From: Eubacteriales bacterium
GTDB lineage: Bacteria > Bacillota > Clostridia > Oscillospirales > Oscillospiraceae
Length of the DNA stretch: 37,397 bases
Direction: 5' to 3'
Assembly (NCBI GenBank): GCA_030531595.1
Contig: JAUNND010000016.1
Location: 1 to 37,397, forward strand
In this document: positions 14,802 to 21,822 of the stretch, in pieces
Position numbering within the stretch: the stretch's first letter is position 1
How the letters are laid out: each line of letters begins with the position of its first letter
The notes under the pieces: model-generated
What the model was told of the DNA's origin: nothing
What the model saw: only the letters and a program-made list of their open reading frames with translations
The model's database searches: none
Made by a program: the position numbers and the translations under genes

Positions 14802-14837
14802 TGTGATTTTCTCCTTAAACAATAAATTGTTTTTATA

Positions 14838-14888
14838 CGGAACAGACGTTTCTGCGGAACAGATGTTTCGTCGGAATACCTATTCCGA
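14838..14888. promoter_or_regulatory. Operator array for the IclR regulator (putative)
   Basis: TCGGAATACCTATTCCGA (14871-14888) is a perfect palindrome with a 2-bp centre, just downstream of the lyase -10 box. Two direct repeats with a 17-bp period follow: CGGAACAGACGTTTC (14838-14852) and CGGAACAGATGTTTC (14855-14869). Sites at and after the transcription start would suit repression. The assignment to the adjacent IclR protein is inference from position. Confidence 0.6.
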
Positions 14889-14893
14889 TTTTG

Positions 14894-14922
14894 AATATAA
14901 ACCCTTTTCACCGTAAAGTCAA
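14894..14922 (-). promoter_or_regulatory. Sigma-A promoter of the lyase operon
   Basis: On the minus strand: TTGACT (14922-14917), a 17-bp spacer, TATATT (14899-14894). The palindromic operator overlaps the expected start of transcription. Confidence 0.8.
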
Positions 14923-14960
14923 CATCTGTTTTTTGTCACGATGCTTTTTGTTGATTTTGC

Positions 14961-15000
14961 AAAAAAAGACTCCTGCCGCTTTGTAGAAAAGCGACAAGAG
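14961..15000 (-). terminator. Minus-strand terminator in the divergent control region
   Basis: On the minus strand an imperfect stem from CTCTTGTCGCTTT to AAAGCGGCAGGAG is followed by TCTTTTTTT. No minus-strand gene precedes it closely, so it may stop antisense transcription from across iclR before it reaches the lyase promoter. Confidence 0.6.
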
Positions 15001-15036
15001 CGCATAAACATACCTATTATATATTAATTCGCCTTA

Positions 15037-15064
15037 TTGACAGATATGCGTCAAATGGTATAAA
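15037..15064 (+). promoter_or_regulatory. Sigma-A promoter of the IclR gene
   Basis: TTGACA (15037-15042), then TATAAA at 15059-15064 (16-bp spacer) or TAAAAT at 15061 (18 bp). The spacer contains TGAC...GTCA, a possible autoregulatory dyad. Confidence 0.7.
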
Positions 15065-15105
15065 ATAACCTATAATTACACTGTTCGACACGGAGGACCG
15101 ATATA

Positions 15106-15888
15106 ATGGAAAGCACTGTCCAGAAGGCTGAAACGATAAAAATGGTCGAGAGCGCCATGAGCGTGCTCGATCTGCTTCGCGGCGCAAAAACGCCCCTCGG
15201 TGTCAATGCCGTTGCCAAGACCTGTGCGCTCAATCCGTCCACCGCTTTTCGTATTCTGAAAACGCTTGAAAAGACCGGATGGGTCTATCAGCTTGAAGAG
15301 GGGCAGTACATAGCCGGGGAGAAGCTCAGCTTCGTCACCGATCGGAACAATTTCCATATCGCGCTGAGCGACGCGGCAAAGTGCCCCATGGAGCAGTGCA
15401 CCGCCAGACACGGTCTGGCGATGAATCTTATCGTGCGCAACGGTCCCGACTGCTACATTCTCCAGCAGTCGCTCACCAAATCCATTATCAACTATGTTCC
15501 TCCCCTCCACTCGGTACTCCCCTACTACGCCTGCGGCGGCGGCAAGATCCTTTTGTGCGAGCTGCCGGAGACTCTGGTCGATCAGCTTCTCGAAACGCAC
15601 AGACCTGAAGCTCTGACGCCGTTCACGATAACCGATCCCGAGGAATACAAACGCCTCCTCGTGCAGACCGAAAAGGACGGGTACGCGATAGATTTTCAGG
15701 AGAGCAGCATCAACGGAAGCTGCATCGCCGTTCCAGTGCGCGACAAGGACGGCACGATCATCGCTTCCCTCTCCTTCAGCGGACTTATCGGCGTATCCGC
15801 GCCGGAAAAGCTGCTCAAATACGTTCCGTATCTTACGGAATGTTCAAAAGTCATCACGGACACTCTTTATAAATGTTGGGAAATCTGA
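15106..15888 (+). CDS. IclR-family transcriptional regulator
   Basis: A 260-residue regulator with an N-terminal winged helix-turn-helix (about 13-65, including LGVNAVAKTCALNPSTAFRI) and a C-terminal IclR effector domain (about 80-255; YACGGGKILLC and AIDFQESSINGSCIAVPVRD). IclR proteins bind small carboxylates or aromatic/sugar-acid intermediates and control neighbouring catabolic genes. It is divergent from the lyase-oxidoreductase-importer locus, and the shared intergenic region holds promoters for both plus palindromic sites. GGAGG at 15092-15096 supports the start. Confidence 0.9.
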   Translation: MESTVQKAETIKMVESAMSVLDLLRGAKTPLGVNAVAKTCALNPSTAFRILKTLEKTGWVYQLEEGQYIAGEKLSFVTDRNNFHIALSDAAKCPMEQCTARHGLAMNLIVRNGPDCYILQQSLTKSIINYVPPLHSVLPYYACGGGKILLCELPETLVDQLLETHRPEALTPFTITDPEEYKRLLVQTEKDGYAIDFQESSINGSCIAVPVRDKDGTIIASLSFSGLIGVSAPEKLLKYVPYLTECSKVITDTLYKCWEI

Positions 15889-15905
15889 ATAAACGCTGAT
15901 ATTTC

Positions 15906-15927
15906 AGGGCGGCAGAATTGCCGCCCT
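15906..15927 (+). repeat. Duplicate of the IclR terminator stem-loop
   Basis: A 22-nt hairpin with arms AGGGCGGCA and TGCCGCCCT. It is a near-copy (20 of 22) of the hairpin at 16131-16152 but lacks the T run. The 203 bp between the two copies hold a palindrome and a repeat but no gene. Confidence 0.7.
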
Positions 15928-15932
15928 CAAAT

Positions 15933-15963
15933 CGTCGACAAAGTCTTGAAGACTTTGTCGACG
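15933..15963. repeat. Perfect 15-bp palindrome
   Basis: CGTCGACAAAGTCTT, one G, then AAGACTTTGTCGACG. It sits at the start of the segment between the two terminator copies and abuts the structured repeat at 15965. Confidence 0.7.
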
Positions 15964-15964
15964 A

Positions 15965-16071
15965 GAATTACTCGCGCTTATCGCATCGGGCTAACGCCCT
16001 CTTTGGTCGGCGCGAGGACGCGTAAAACGCGCCTCAGGGTGTTTTTGAGGCAGCAAAGCTGCCTCAAAAAC
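15965..16071 (+). repeat. Structured repeat copy 2 (GCGCTTATCGCATCGGGC family)
   Basis: It aligns over about 105 bp with the inverse of 12122-12226. Both start with ATTACTCGCGCTTATCGCAT or close to it, and both end with a 31-nt hairpin. Here the hairpin is 16041-16071, with arms GTTTTTGAGGCAGC and GCTGCCTCAAAAAC. Its stem differs from copy 1 mainly by paired changes. Confidence 0.75.
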
Positions 16072-16130
16072 AGATTTAACTCTACTCGCATCTATGGGCG
16101 CGAACTCTGTGAGGCTTTGTCTACAGTCTG

Positions 16131-16160
16131 AGGGCGGCAGGAATGCCGCCCTGTTTTTTT
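16131..16160 (+). terminator. Rho-independent terminator (IclR gene)
   Basis: AGGGCGGCA, loop GGAA, TGCCGCCCT followed by GTTTTTTT. It ends at the stop codon of the convergent ABC permease gene. Confidence 0.8.
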
Positions 16161-18003
16161 ATCGGGGTGCGGGGACCGGTGTCGGCTCGGTGAGCTTCTG
16201 TACATCGCCGAGGCTTTGGAGGACGAGGTTTGTATTCTCCGTTATCCATTGACAGCATCTTTCAGCGTCCATATAGATGATAAATTCCTTCCATCTTATA
16301 CTCTCATAGCGGTCGAGGTTATCAAACCGAAACTCTATCCGCAGAGTGGAGCGGTTTGCGTTATACTCCTCACCCTGCACAGGCCACAGCCTTGCCATGT
16401 GTCCGTCGGCGGCGTCGGGGAGAATGCAGCTTTCATAAAACTGCGCTGCCTGCTTCGGGGAAAGAGAAAACGACTGAGTTTCCTGCTCACCGCACGAGTT
16501 TACATAATAACCGTATATCATACAGTCGATAATATCGTCCGCCGTCAGACCTTCCGGCAGAGCGACGCGGCTGTTTACCGCCTCCGGCACATTTATAACG
16601 CTTTCAATGGCGTACAGGTCGGGGCTTGACTCGCCGTTTAACTCACGGTTTATCGTATAGCTTCGTGTCAGTGTCTTTCCGTTTTTAAGCGTATAGCCGA
16701 TGCCGAGGTAATCAATATCGGCCGTGACAAGCTCGTTATTTTTCTTGCTGTCGATTATCTGACGGTGAAGCTCGGTAATCTTTTCGATGTTCTCCGGCTC
16801 TTTGTATTCGGTGTCCATGCTGTAATACAGCGTGACCGACTCGACCTCCTCCGCGTCCGGCACGTATCTTTCAAAGCCGAACATATCACACTCACAGCCC
16901 ACGGCAAGCACAAGAATTATAAGCGTGAATACGATAAACCCTTTCCAGTGCCCGTGAAAGACTCTGAGGCTCCTGTCAAGGAGCATCTGCGCGGCAAAGT
17001 AGCCGATAAAGCCGCCGATAACAAGAGAAACGACCGTCCTTATACCGGCAGACGCGCCGTTGAAGCTGCCCTCATAAAACATCGCATACATGAAGGGAGC
17101 AAAAATGCAGGCGCCGGCAAGCGCGGCACAGTATTTGAACACCGGCTTCAACACCTTCACCGCAACTATATCGCCCGCACTCTCCATCGCCCTTTTGCGG
17201 TAGAGAAGCAGAGCAACGACCGACAGCACGATACCGGCTATGCAGTACCAGCCAAGCAAATCCCCGTTATACACCCGCAGATTGCGGGAATACGCGATGC
17301 CGTTTTCAACGATCCTGTCACTCTCCGCATAGAGCGACTCCAGACCGATAAAGGGCGACAGCTTCCGAAAAAGCTCGCTTTCATGGAAGGAAAAGCCGTA
17401 GAGCAGAGCTTGCAGTGTTGAACCGATACCGGCGTAGGCGAGATACGGCGCAACGCCCAAAAGCGAGTATGCAAAGGGCAGGACAACTATGTTTCCCGTG
17501 AGCACAGCGCAGAACACCGCCATGCCGTAAAAGGCAACTGTACTGAAAACGAGCATCCACAGGCATTTCATCAGCACTCCGTTATCAACAAATCCCGACC
17601 CTCCGCACATAACGACCGTAACAAGCACCGTTATAAGCTCCGCCAGCAGCAGCGGGACAAGCCCCGTGAGAAAGAAGGTCGTGAAAACGCACTCTCTTTT
17701 TATCGGCAGGGAGGCGATCATGCCGCTTGAGCGGGACGTGTAGAGAAACGAGAACAGCAGCAGTACCGTGAGGGGACAGATAACGGCGGCAAAGCAGACA
17801 AGGGCAATGCCGTAATTGATCAGCGCGGAATTGATCTGAAAAGCGGCGTCAAAAGAGCCGTGCTTCAATATATTGCCGATCTCGGTGGAGAGATTGATCG
17901 GCAAAATGAATATCAGTGCCCAGAACCATATCACCCACAGCGGCCAGAAGCGTTTGAAAAGACTTTTGCCTAAGGCGGAATTATACAAGGATGTTTTTGA
18001 TTT
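16159..18003 (-). CDS. ABC-2-type permease with large C-terminal extracytoplasmic domain
   Basis: A 614-residue membrane protein, second component of the GntR-ABC operon. About ten hydrophobic segments occupy the first 350 residues, ending at FIVFTLIILVLAVGCECDMFGFE. A soluble region of about 240 residues follows, beginning VESVTLYYSMDTEYKEPE, probably outside the cell. The layout resembles Clostridial ABC permeases carrying a C-terminal domain of unknown function that accompany YtrA-type regulators; I recall DUF6449 for these but cannot verify it. The start (MKSKTSLYN) has GGAGGG upstream inside the ATPase gene, giving a 23-nt overlap. Substrate unknown, perhaps an antimicrobial or lipid. 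Confidence 0.7.
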   Translation of the reverse strand, partial: KSKTSLYNSALGKSLFKRFWPLWVIWFWALIFILPINLSTEIGNILKHGSFDAAFQINSALINYGIALVCFAAVICPLTVLLLFSFLYTSRSSGMIASLPIKRECVFTTFFLTGLVPLLLAELITVLVTVVMCGGSGFVDNGVLMKCLWMLVFSTVAFYGMAVFCAVLTGNIVVLPFAYSLLGVAPYLAYAGIGSTLQALLYGFSFHESELFRKLSPFIGLESLYAESDRIVENGIAYSRNLRVYNGDLLGWYCIAGIVLSVVALLLYRKRAMESAGDIVAVKVLKPVFKYCAALAGACIFAPFMYAMFYEGSFNGASAGIRTVVSLVIGGFIGYFAAQMLLDRSLRVFHGHWKGFIVFTLIILVLAVGCECDMFGFERYVPDAEEVESVTLYYSMDTEYKEPENIEKITELHRQIIDSKKNNELVTADIDYLGIGYTLKNGKTLTRSYTINRELNGESSPDLYAIESVINVPEAVNSRVALPEGLTADDIIDCMIYGYYVNSCGEQETQSFSLSPKQAAQFYESCILPDAADGHMARLWPVQGEEYNANRSTLRIEFRFDNLDRYESIRWKEFIIYMDAERCCQWITENTNLVLQSLGDVQKLTEPTPVPAPR

Positions 18004-18877
18004 CATGGCCTGCACCCTCCATTTCATATATAAATATTTCCTCCAGTGAAAGCGGCAGAATGTCACACAGCAGCGGTGCGCAGGTATAAAGCTTTGCCGT
18101 CAGCTCCTCCGCATTGCCTCTGAGAATGAGCTGCCGCACTCTGCCCACCGAGGAGCTGTGAAGAACCTCAAGCCCATCCGGCAGAGAAACACCGTCCGGC
18201 AGAGCAAGCTGAATTTTGACGATGCTCGACTGGAGATCGCCAAGTGAACGCTCGATGCACATTTTCCCTCTGTCCATTATGCCCACATGATCGCACACGT
18301 CCTCCAATTCGCGCAGATTGTGCGAGGACACTATCACGGTCGTTCCGTTTTCCGCCACATCACCGAGCAGGATGTTCCACACCTGACGGCGCATGACGGG
18401 GTCAAGCCCGTCCACCGGCTCGTCAAGTATCACAACATCGGGACACTGGGACAAAGCGAGAAGAAACGCCGATTGCTTTTGCATACCTTTACTGAATTTG
18501 CGAATGTGGCGTTTGCGGTCAAGCTCGAACGCCTCGCTTAATTTCTCAAAGCGTTCCGGGCTGAAGGTGGGATAAACGGATGAATAGAATTTCATCATGT
18601 CGTTCAGACTCGCCTGCGAAAAATAGAATATCTCGTCGGGGATATACGCTATGCGGCTTTTGACGGCGGTATTCTCATATACCGGTTCGCCGTCTATGAG
18701 CACCTCGCCGCTGTCCTGCCGATATATACCCGCCAGATGGCGGATAACCGTGGATTTGCCCGCGCCGTTCGGCCCGACAAGTCCGTATACCGCGCCATTC
18801 GGCACGTTTATATTCAGCCCGTCAAGAGCGCGAAAGCCGTCAAAGCTCTTTACAAGCTCACGTACTTGAATTTTCAT
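17981..18877 (-). CDS. ABC transporter ATP-binding protein (YtrB-like)
   Basis: A 298-residue ATPase with Walker A GPNGAGKST (about 35-43), a variant signature FSKGMQKQ in place of LSGGQ, Walker B DVVILDEP and the switch histidine in SSHNLRELEDVCDH. The variant signature is common in the YtrB/EcsA-like group. It starts immediately after the GntR stop codon (TAA directly followed by ATG), with AAGGAGG overlapping the GntR gene end, so synthesis is coupled. It energises the downstream permease. Confidence 0.9.
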   Translation of the reverse strand: MKIQVRELVKSFDGFRALDGLNINVPNGAVYGLVGPNGAGKSTVIRHLAGIYRQDSGEVLIDGEPVYENTAVKSRIAYIPDEIFYFSQASLNDMMKFYSSVYPTFSPERFEKLSEAFELDRKRHIRKFSKGMQKQSAFLLALSQCPDVVILDEPVDGLDPVMRRQVWNILLGDVAENGTTVIVSSHNLRELEDVCDHVGIMDRGKMCIERSLGDLQSSIVKIQLALPDGVSLPDGLEVLHSSSVGRVRQLILRGNAEELTAKLYTCAPLLCDILPLSLEEIFIYEMEGAGHEIKNILV

Positions 18878-19237
18878 TTATGCTTTACCTCCTTTTATAA
18901 GGTCTGTGAGCTCATCCTCCGTAACGCCGACGGTTTTCAGCTCATTGATGAGGGCGGAAAGCTGAGAAATAAGCTCAGCCCTTCGCGCCTCGATAGCGGC
19001 AGTCGGACGGCTGACAAAGCTGCCCTTGCCGGAGACGGAAACGATATAGCCGTCGTTTTCCAGCTCGCGGTATGCCCGCTGGATGGTGTTGGGATTGATG
19101 GTGAGGGTGGTCGCCAGCTCGCGCACCGAGGGGAGCTTCTCGCCCACCTTAAGTGCACCGCTGATAATGAGATCACGAAAGCCGTCCCTCACCTGCTCGT
19201 AGATCGGTCTTGCGTCACGAAAGTTGATATTTATCAT
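18878..19237 (-). CDS. GntR-family regulator, YtrA subfamily
   Basis: A 119-residue repressor: a winged helix at about 10-75 (FRDLIISGALKVGEKLPSVRELATTLTINPNTIQRAYREL) and only a short helical tail, the size typical of the YtrA subfamily, which controls ABC transporter operons. AAGGAGG precedes the ATG. The palindrome upstream has the TAGTAC/GTACTA half-sites expected of this subfamily, so autorepression relieved by an inducer such as a cell-envelope-active compound is a reasonable inference. Confidence 0.9.
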   Translation of the reverse strand: MININFRDARPIYEQVRDGFRDLIISGALKVGEKLPSVRELATTLTINPNTIQRAYRELENDGYIVSVSGKGSFVSRPTAAIEARRAELISQLSALINELKTVGVTEDELTDLIKGGKA

Positions 19238-19257
19238 TCACTGTACCTCCTTCGTGT

Positions 19258-19286
19258 TAACTGTACTAAAGCGCTTAGTACAGTTA
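19258..19286. promoter_or_regulatory. YtrA-type operator palindrome
   Basis: TAACTGTACTA and its exact inverse TAGTACAGTTA flank a 7-bp centre, AAGCGCT. It touches the -10 box and covers the transcription start, so binding would block RNA polymerase. Confidence 0.8.
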
Positions 19287-19314
19287 GCATACAGCAGAAA
19301 ATGAAATCTGTCAA
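19286..19314 (-). promoter_or_regulatory. Sigma-A promoter of the GntR-ABC operon
   Basis: On the minus strand: TTGACA (19314-19309), a 17-bp spacer, TATGCT (19291-19286). Confidence 0.8.
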
Positions 19315-19367
19315 GAGGAAAATTTGTCAGCAGCGTAACAGCAGCCGTACGTCATACTGCCTTTCTG

Positions 19368-19510
19368 TTGATTACATAATATTGTTTATATAATTCAGCT
19401 TACGTAATTTATTTTTCATATTCATGTTTACTTAAATTTGTTAACCTAATTTTAGTTACTTATTTCTGTTTGCATAAAATTGTTTACCTAAAATAAATTA
19501 CATAATTCTG
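19368..19510. repeat. Degenerate AT-rich tandem array, about 13-15 bp period
   Basis: Eight or nine variants of TTTACNTAAATTTG follow each other: TTTATATAATTCAGC (19385), TTACGTAATTT (19400), TTTACTTAAATTTG (19427), TTAACCTAATTTTAG (19441), TTACTTATTTCTG (19456), TTTGCATAAAATTG (19469), TTTACCTAAAATAAA (19483), TTACATAATTCTG (19498). It is far AT-richer than its surroundings and lies upstream of the GntR promoter and downstream of the NSS transporter. No gene is present. Confidence 0.6.
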
Positions 19511-19519
19511 AATTCGGTC

Positions 19520-19553
19520 AAAAAAAACGGTGCAGCCCGTGAGGACTGCACCG
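19520..19553 (-). terminator. Rho-independent terminator (NSS transporter)
   Basis: On the minus strand CGGTGCAG pairs with CTGCACCG around a short loop, followed by at least seven T. It lies 20 nt after the transporter stop. Confidence 0.85.
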
Positions 19554-19571
19554 AAATATGAGCAAATCAGA

Positions 19572-20906
19572 TCACCATGCGAAGGTTGCCAGACCGTAGA
19601 TGTAAAGACCGATGACGACGACGGGGACTAAATACTTCATAATGGGCTTCATCCAGGGCTGAACCTTGAGGCCGTTTCCGGCGTTTGCCTCGGCAATGAA
19701 GTTATCCCAGCCCCAGCCGAATTTGGTGCAGCAGAAAATTGCAAGCACAAAAGCACCGATGGGCAGAGCGTTTGTGGAGACGATGAAATCCCAGAAGTCG
19801 AGCCACGCCGAGCCCTCTGCAAACGGCTGGAAGGAGAATTTACTGTAACCGAGCGCCGTTGTCAGAGCAAAAGCGAATACGGCAATACCGCAGACCGCGC
19901 ACGCGCCGGGACGCTTCCAGCCGGTAAGCTCACGCACCATGGCGAGAATATTTTCACACACGGCGAGGACAGTTGACATGGCGGCAAAGACCATGAACAG
20001 GAAAAACAGAGTGCCCCACCAGCGGCCGCCGTTCATGTTGTTGAAAACGGATGCCATCGTGTCAAACAGGAGGCTGGGACCGGCGTTGACCTCCACGCCG
20101 TAGGTAAAGCAGGCGGGGAACATGATAAGGCCGGCAACGATCGCAACAAAGGTATCAAGGCAGATAACATTGATCGACTCGCCCATCAGAGAGCGCTCCT
20201 TATCCATGTAGCTGCCGAAGATCGCCATGCTGCCGATACCGAGGGACAGCGTAAAGAACGCCTGATTCATCGCGCCGACAATGACCTGTCCGTTGATCTT
20301 GGAAAAGTCGGGAACGAGGTAGAACTTAATGCCCTCTTTCGCCCCTTCCAGCGTCAGACTGTTGACGGTGAGAACGAGCATCAGAACAAGCAGCGCGGAC
20401 ATCATGTACTTTGTGACTCTCTCCAGACCGCCCTGCAGATTGAAGCTGAGGATAATGAACGCAACGACAACCGTAACGGCAAGGTAGGTGACGTTGACGC
20501 CGGGATTTGTGATCATCGGCACAAAGCCGAGATCGGCGGTCGCTCCTGTGAGGAACTGAACGAAGTAATAAATGATCCAGCCGGTGACGACGGTGTAGAA
20601 CGCCATCAGCGCAAAGTTTGCGAGCAGACAGATCGCGCCCATAAAGCCCCATTTCTGTCCGGGCTTCTGGAGCTTCTGATACATACGTACAGGGCTTGCC
20701 TGCGAAGCACGACCCACGGCAAACTCCATCGTCATGACCGGAAGACCGAGGATAAGCAGGCAGAGTATATAAATAAGAACAAATCCGCCGCCGCCGTACT
20801 GACCGGTCATCCACGGGAATTTCCAGACGTTTCCGCAGCCGATGGCACAGCCCGCGGACAGCATTATGAAGCCGATGCGGCTTCCGAGTCTCTCACGTTT
20901 TTCCAT
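19572..20906 (-). CDS. Neurotransmitter:sodium symporter (NSS/SNF) family transporter
   Basis: A 444-residue sodium-dependent transporter with the LeuT fold. The first-helix signature GCAIGCGNVWKFPWMTGQYGG (about 19-39) carries the unwound region that binds sodium and substrate. About 11-12 helices follow. Bacterial members carry tyrosine, tryptophan, leucine or alanine; the ligand cannot be assigned here. The start at 20906 (MEKRERLGSRIGF) has AAGGAG upstream; an upstream in-frame start would place the ribosome site inside the gene. It is monocistronic, with its own promoter and terminator. Confidence 0.9.
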   Translation of the reverse strand: MEKRERLGSRIGFIMLSAGCAIGCGNVWKFPWMTGQYGGGGFVLIYILCLLILGLPVMTMEFAVGRASQASPVRMYQKLQKPGQKWGFMGAICLLANFALMAFYTVVTGWIIYYFVQFLTGATADLGFVPMITNPGVNVTYLAVTVVVAFIILSFNLQGGLERVTKYMMSALLVLMLVLTVNSLTLEGAKEGIKFYLVPDFSKINGQVIVGAMNQAFFTLSLGIGSMAIFGSYMDKERSLMGESINVICLDTFVAIVAGLIMFPACFTYGVEVNAGPSLLFDTMASVFNNMNGGRWWGTLFFLFMVFAAMSTVLAVCENILAMVRELTGWKRPGACAVCGIAVFAFALTTALGYSKFSFQPFAEGSAWLDFWDFIVSTNALPIGAFVLAIFCCTKFGWGWDNFIAEANAGNGLKVQPWMKPIMKYLVPVVVIGLYIYGLATFAW

Positions 20907-20956
20907 ATTTCTCTTTCTCCTTCGATGAAAACACTTCTGCAATTTAAATCATTTTT

Positions 20957-20985
20957 TCAATAAAGTATTTACCCGTATTTGTCAA
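20957..20985 (-). promoter_or_regulatory. Sigma-A promoter of the NSS transporter
   Basis: On the minus strand: TTGACA (20985-20980), a 17-bp spacer, TATTGA (20962-20957). Confidence 0.65.
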
Positions 20986-21073
20986 GGAAAAATCATTGCT
21001 TTTTCCTCTTGATTTTTTAAGTAAATAATGTAAAATGATATTGTTGATTATACTTCTCAGGAGGAAGAATAAA

Positions 21074-21628
21074 ATGACTTACGAGATTGACATCGCCGGA
21101 TTGAAACGTGATCTGCCTATATGCAAGGTTTATGATGACCTCTACATCGGCGCATTCGTTATTTTCGATGATGTTGAACTGACCGTTCACTGCGCAGCCG
21201 AGCTTCTGAAAAGAGCTCCCGAATATGACTACATAATCACGCCCGAAGCAAAAGCCATTCCCCTCGCTTACGAAATGGCACGTCAGAGCGGCTCCAACCG
21301 CTATTTCGTGGCACGCAAAAAGGCAAAGGCCTATATGTCCGGTATCCATCAGGTAACAGTTAAATCCATTACGACCTACGACCCCCAGACGCTCATTATC
21401 GACGCTGCGGACGCGGAGTTCATCAAGGGCAAGCGTATGCTGCTCGTTGACGACGTTATTTCCACCGGCGACTCGATCCATGCTCTTGAAGAGCTGGTCA
21501 AAAGCTGCGGCGGCACGGTCGCGGGACGTATGGCGCCTCTGGCCGAGGGCGACTCGATAAATCGAAGCGATATCATCTGCCTCGGCAAGCTGCCCCTGTT
21601 CAACCCCGACGGCACGGTAAAAAAATAA
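21074..21628 (+). CDS. Phosphoribosyltransferase (adenine phosphoribosyltransferase-like)
   Basis: A 184-residue type I phosphoribosyltransferase. The PRPP-binding loop MLLVDDVISTGDSI lies at about 120-133, and a second conserved stretch, YIITPEAKAIPLAYEMA, at about 53-69 resembles purine salvage enzymes. It would attach a free base, most likely a purine, to phosphoribosyl pyrophosphate in the cytoplasm. I prefer the ATG at 21074, directly after AGGAGG; a weak promoter (TTGATT, 16 bp, TAAAAT at 21031) precedes it. Adenine is the likely base but xanthine or another cannot be ruled out. A MITE-like element abuts the stop codon. Confidence 0.75.
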   Translation: MTYEIDIAGLKRDLPICKVYDDLYIGAFVIFDDVELTVHCAAELLKRAPEYDYIITPEAKAIPLAYEMARQSGSNRYFVARKKAKAYMSGIHQVTVKSITTYDPQTLIIDAADAEFIKGKRMLLVDDVISTGDSIHALEELVKSCGGTVAGRMAPLAEGDSINRSDIICLGKLPLFNPDGTVKK

Positions 21629-21635
21629 TCTGTCC

Positions 21636-21768
21636 CGGTGGCGGTAAGTTAGCGTTTTCATCCGTAGGGCGGGGGCTTGCTCCCGCCGCAGATTTGCAGA
21701 AACTCCGACCTTTCGGCGGGAGCAAGCCCCCGCCCTACAGACACGTTTTTCTTAACTTACTGCCGTTA
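21636..21768. mobile_element. MITE-like element with GTAAGTTA ends, carrying GTAGGGCGGGGG cargo
   Basis: Ends CGGTGGCGGTAAGTTA (21636-21651) and TAACTTACTGCCGTTA (21753-21768) are imperfect inverted repeats. They are flanked by direct repeats ATAATCTGTCC at 21625-21635 and 21769-21779. The cargo at 21664-21738 is a copy of the dispersed GTAGGGCGGGGG palindrome. It inserted across the stop codon of the phosphoribosyltransferase gene; the duplication keeps the TAA. Confidence 0.8.
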
Positions 21769-21822
21769 ATAATCTGTCCATTACACCCGTATTTTACGGG
21801 TGATTTATAGGAGAAAAAGAAT

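Noticed and set aside
13902-14825. 307-codon plus-strand frame opposite the lyase
   Set aside because: Antisense shadow; the minus-strand product has all superfamily motifs.
15946-16131. Small protein in the IclR downstream region
   Set aside because: It lies wholly in the palindrome and structured repeat; the similar frame at the other repeat copy is explained by the repeat.
19368-19510. Replication origin (DnaA boxes)
   Set aside because: AT-rich and repetitive, but no TTATCCACA-type boxes and no dnaA/dnaN nearby.
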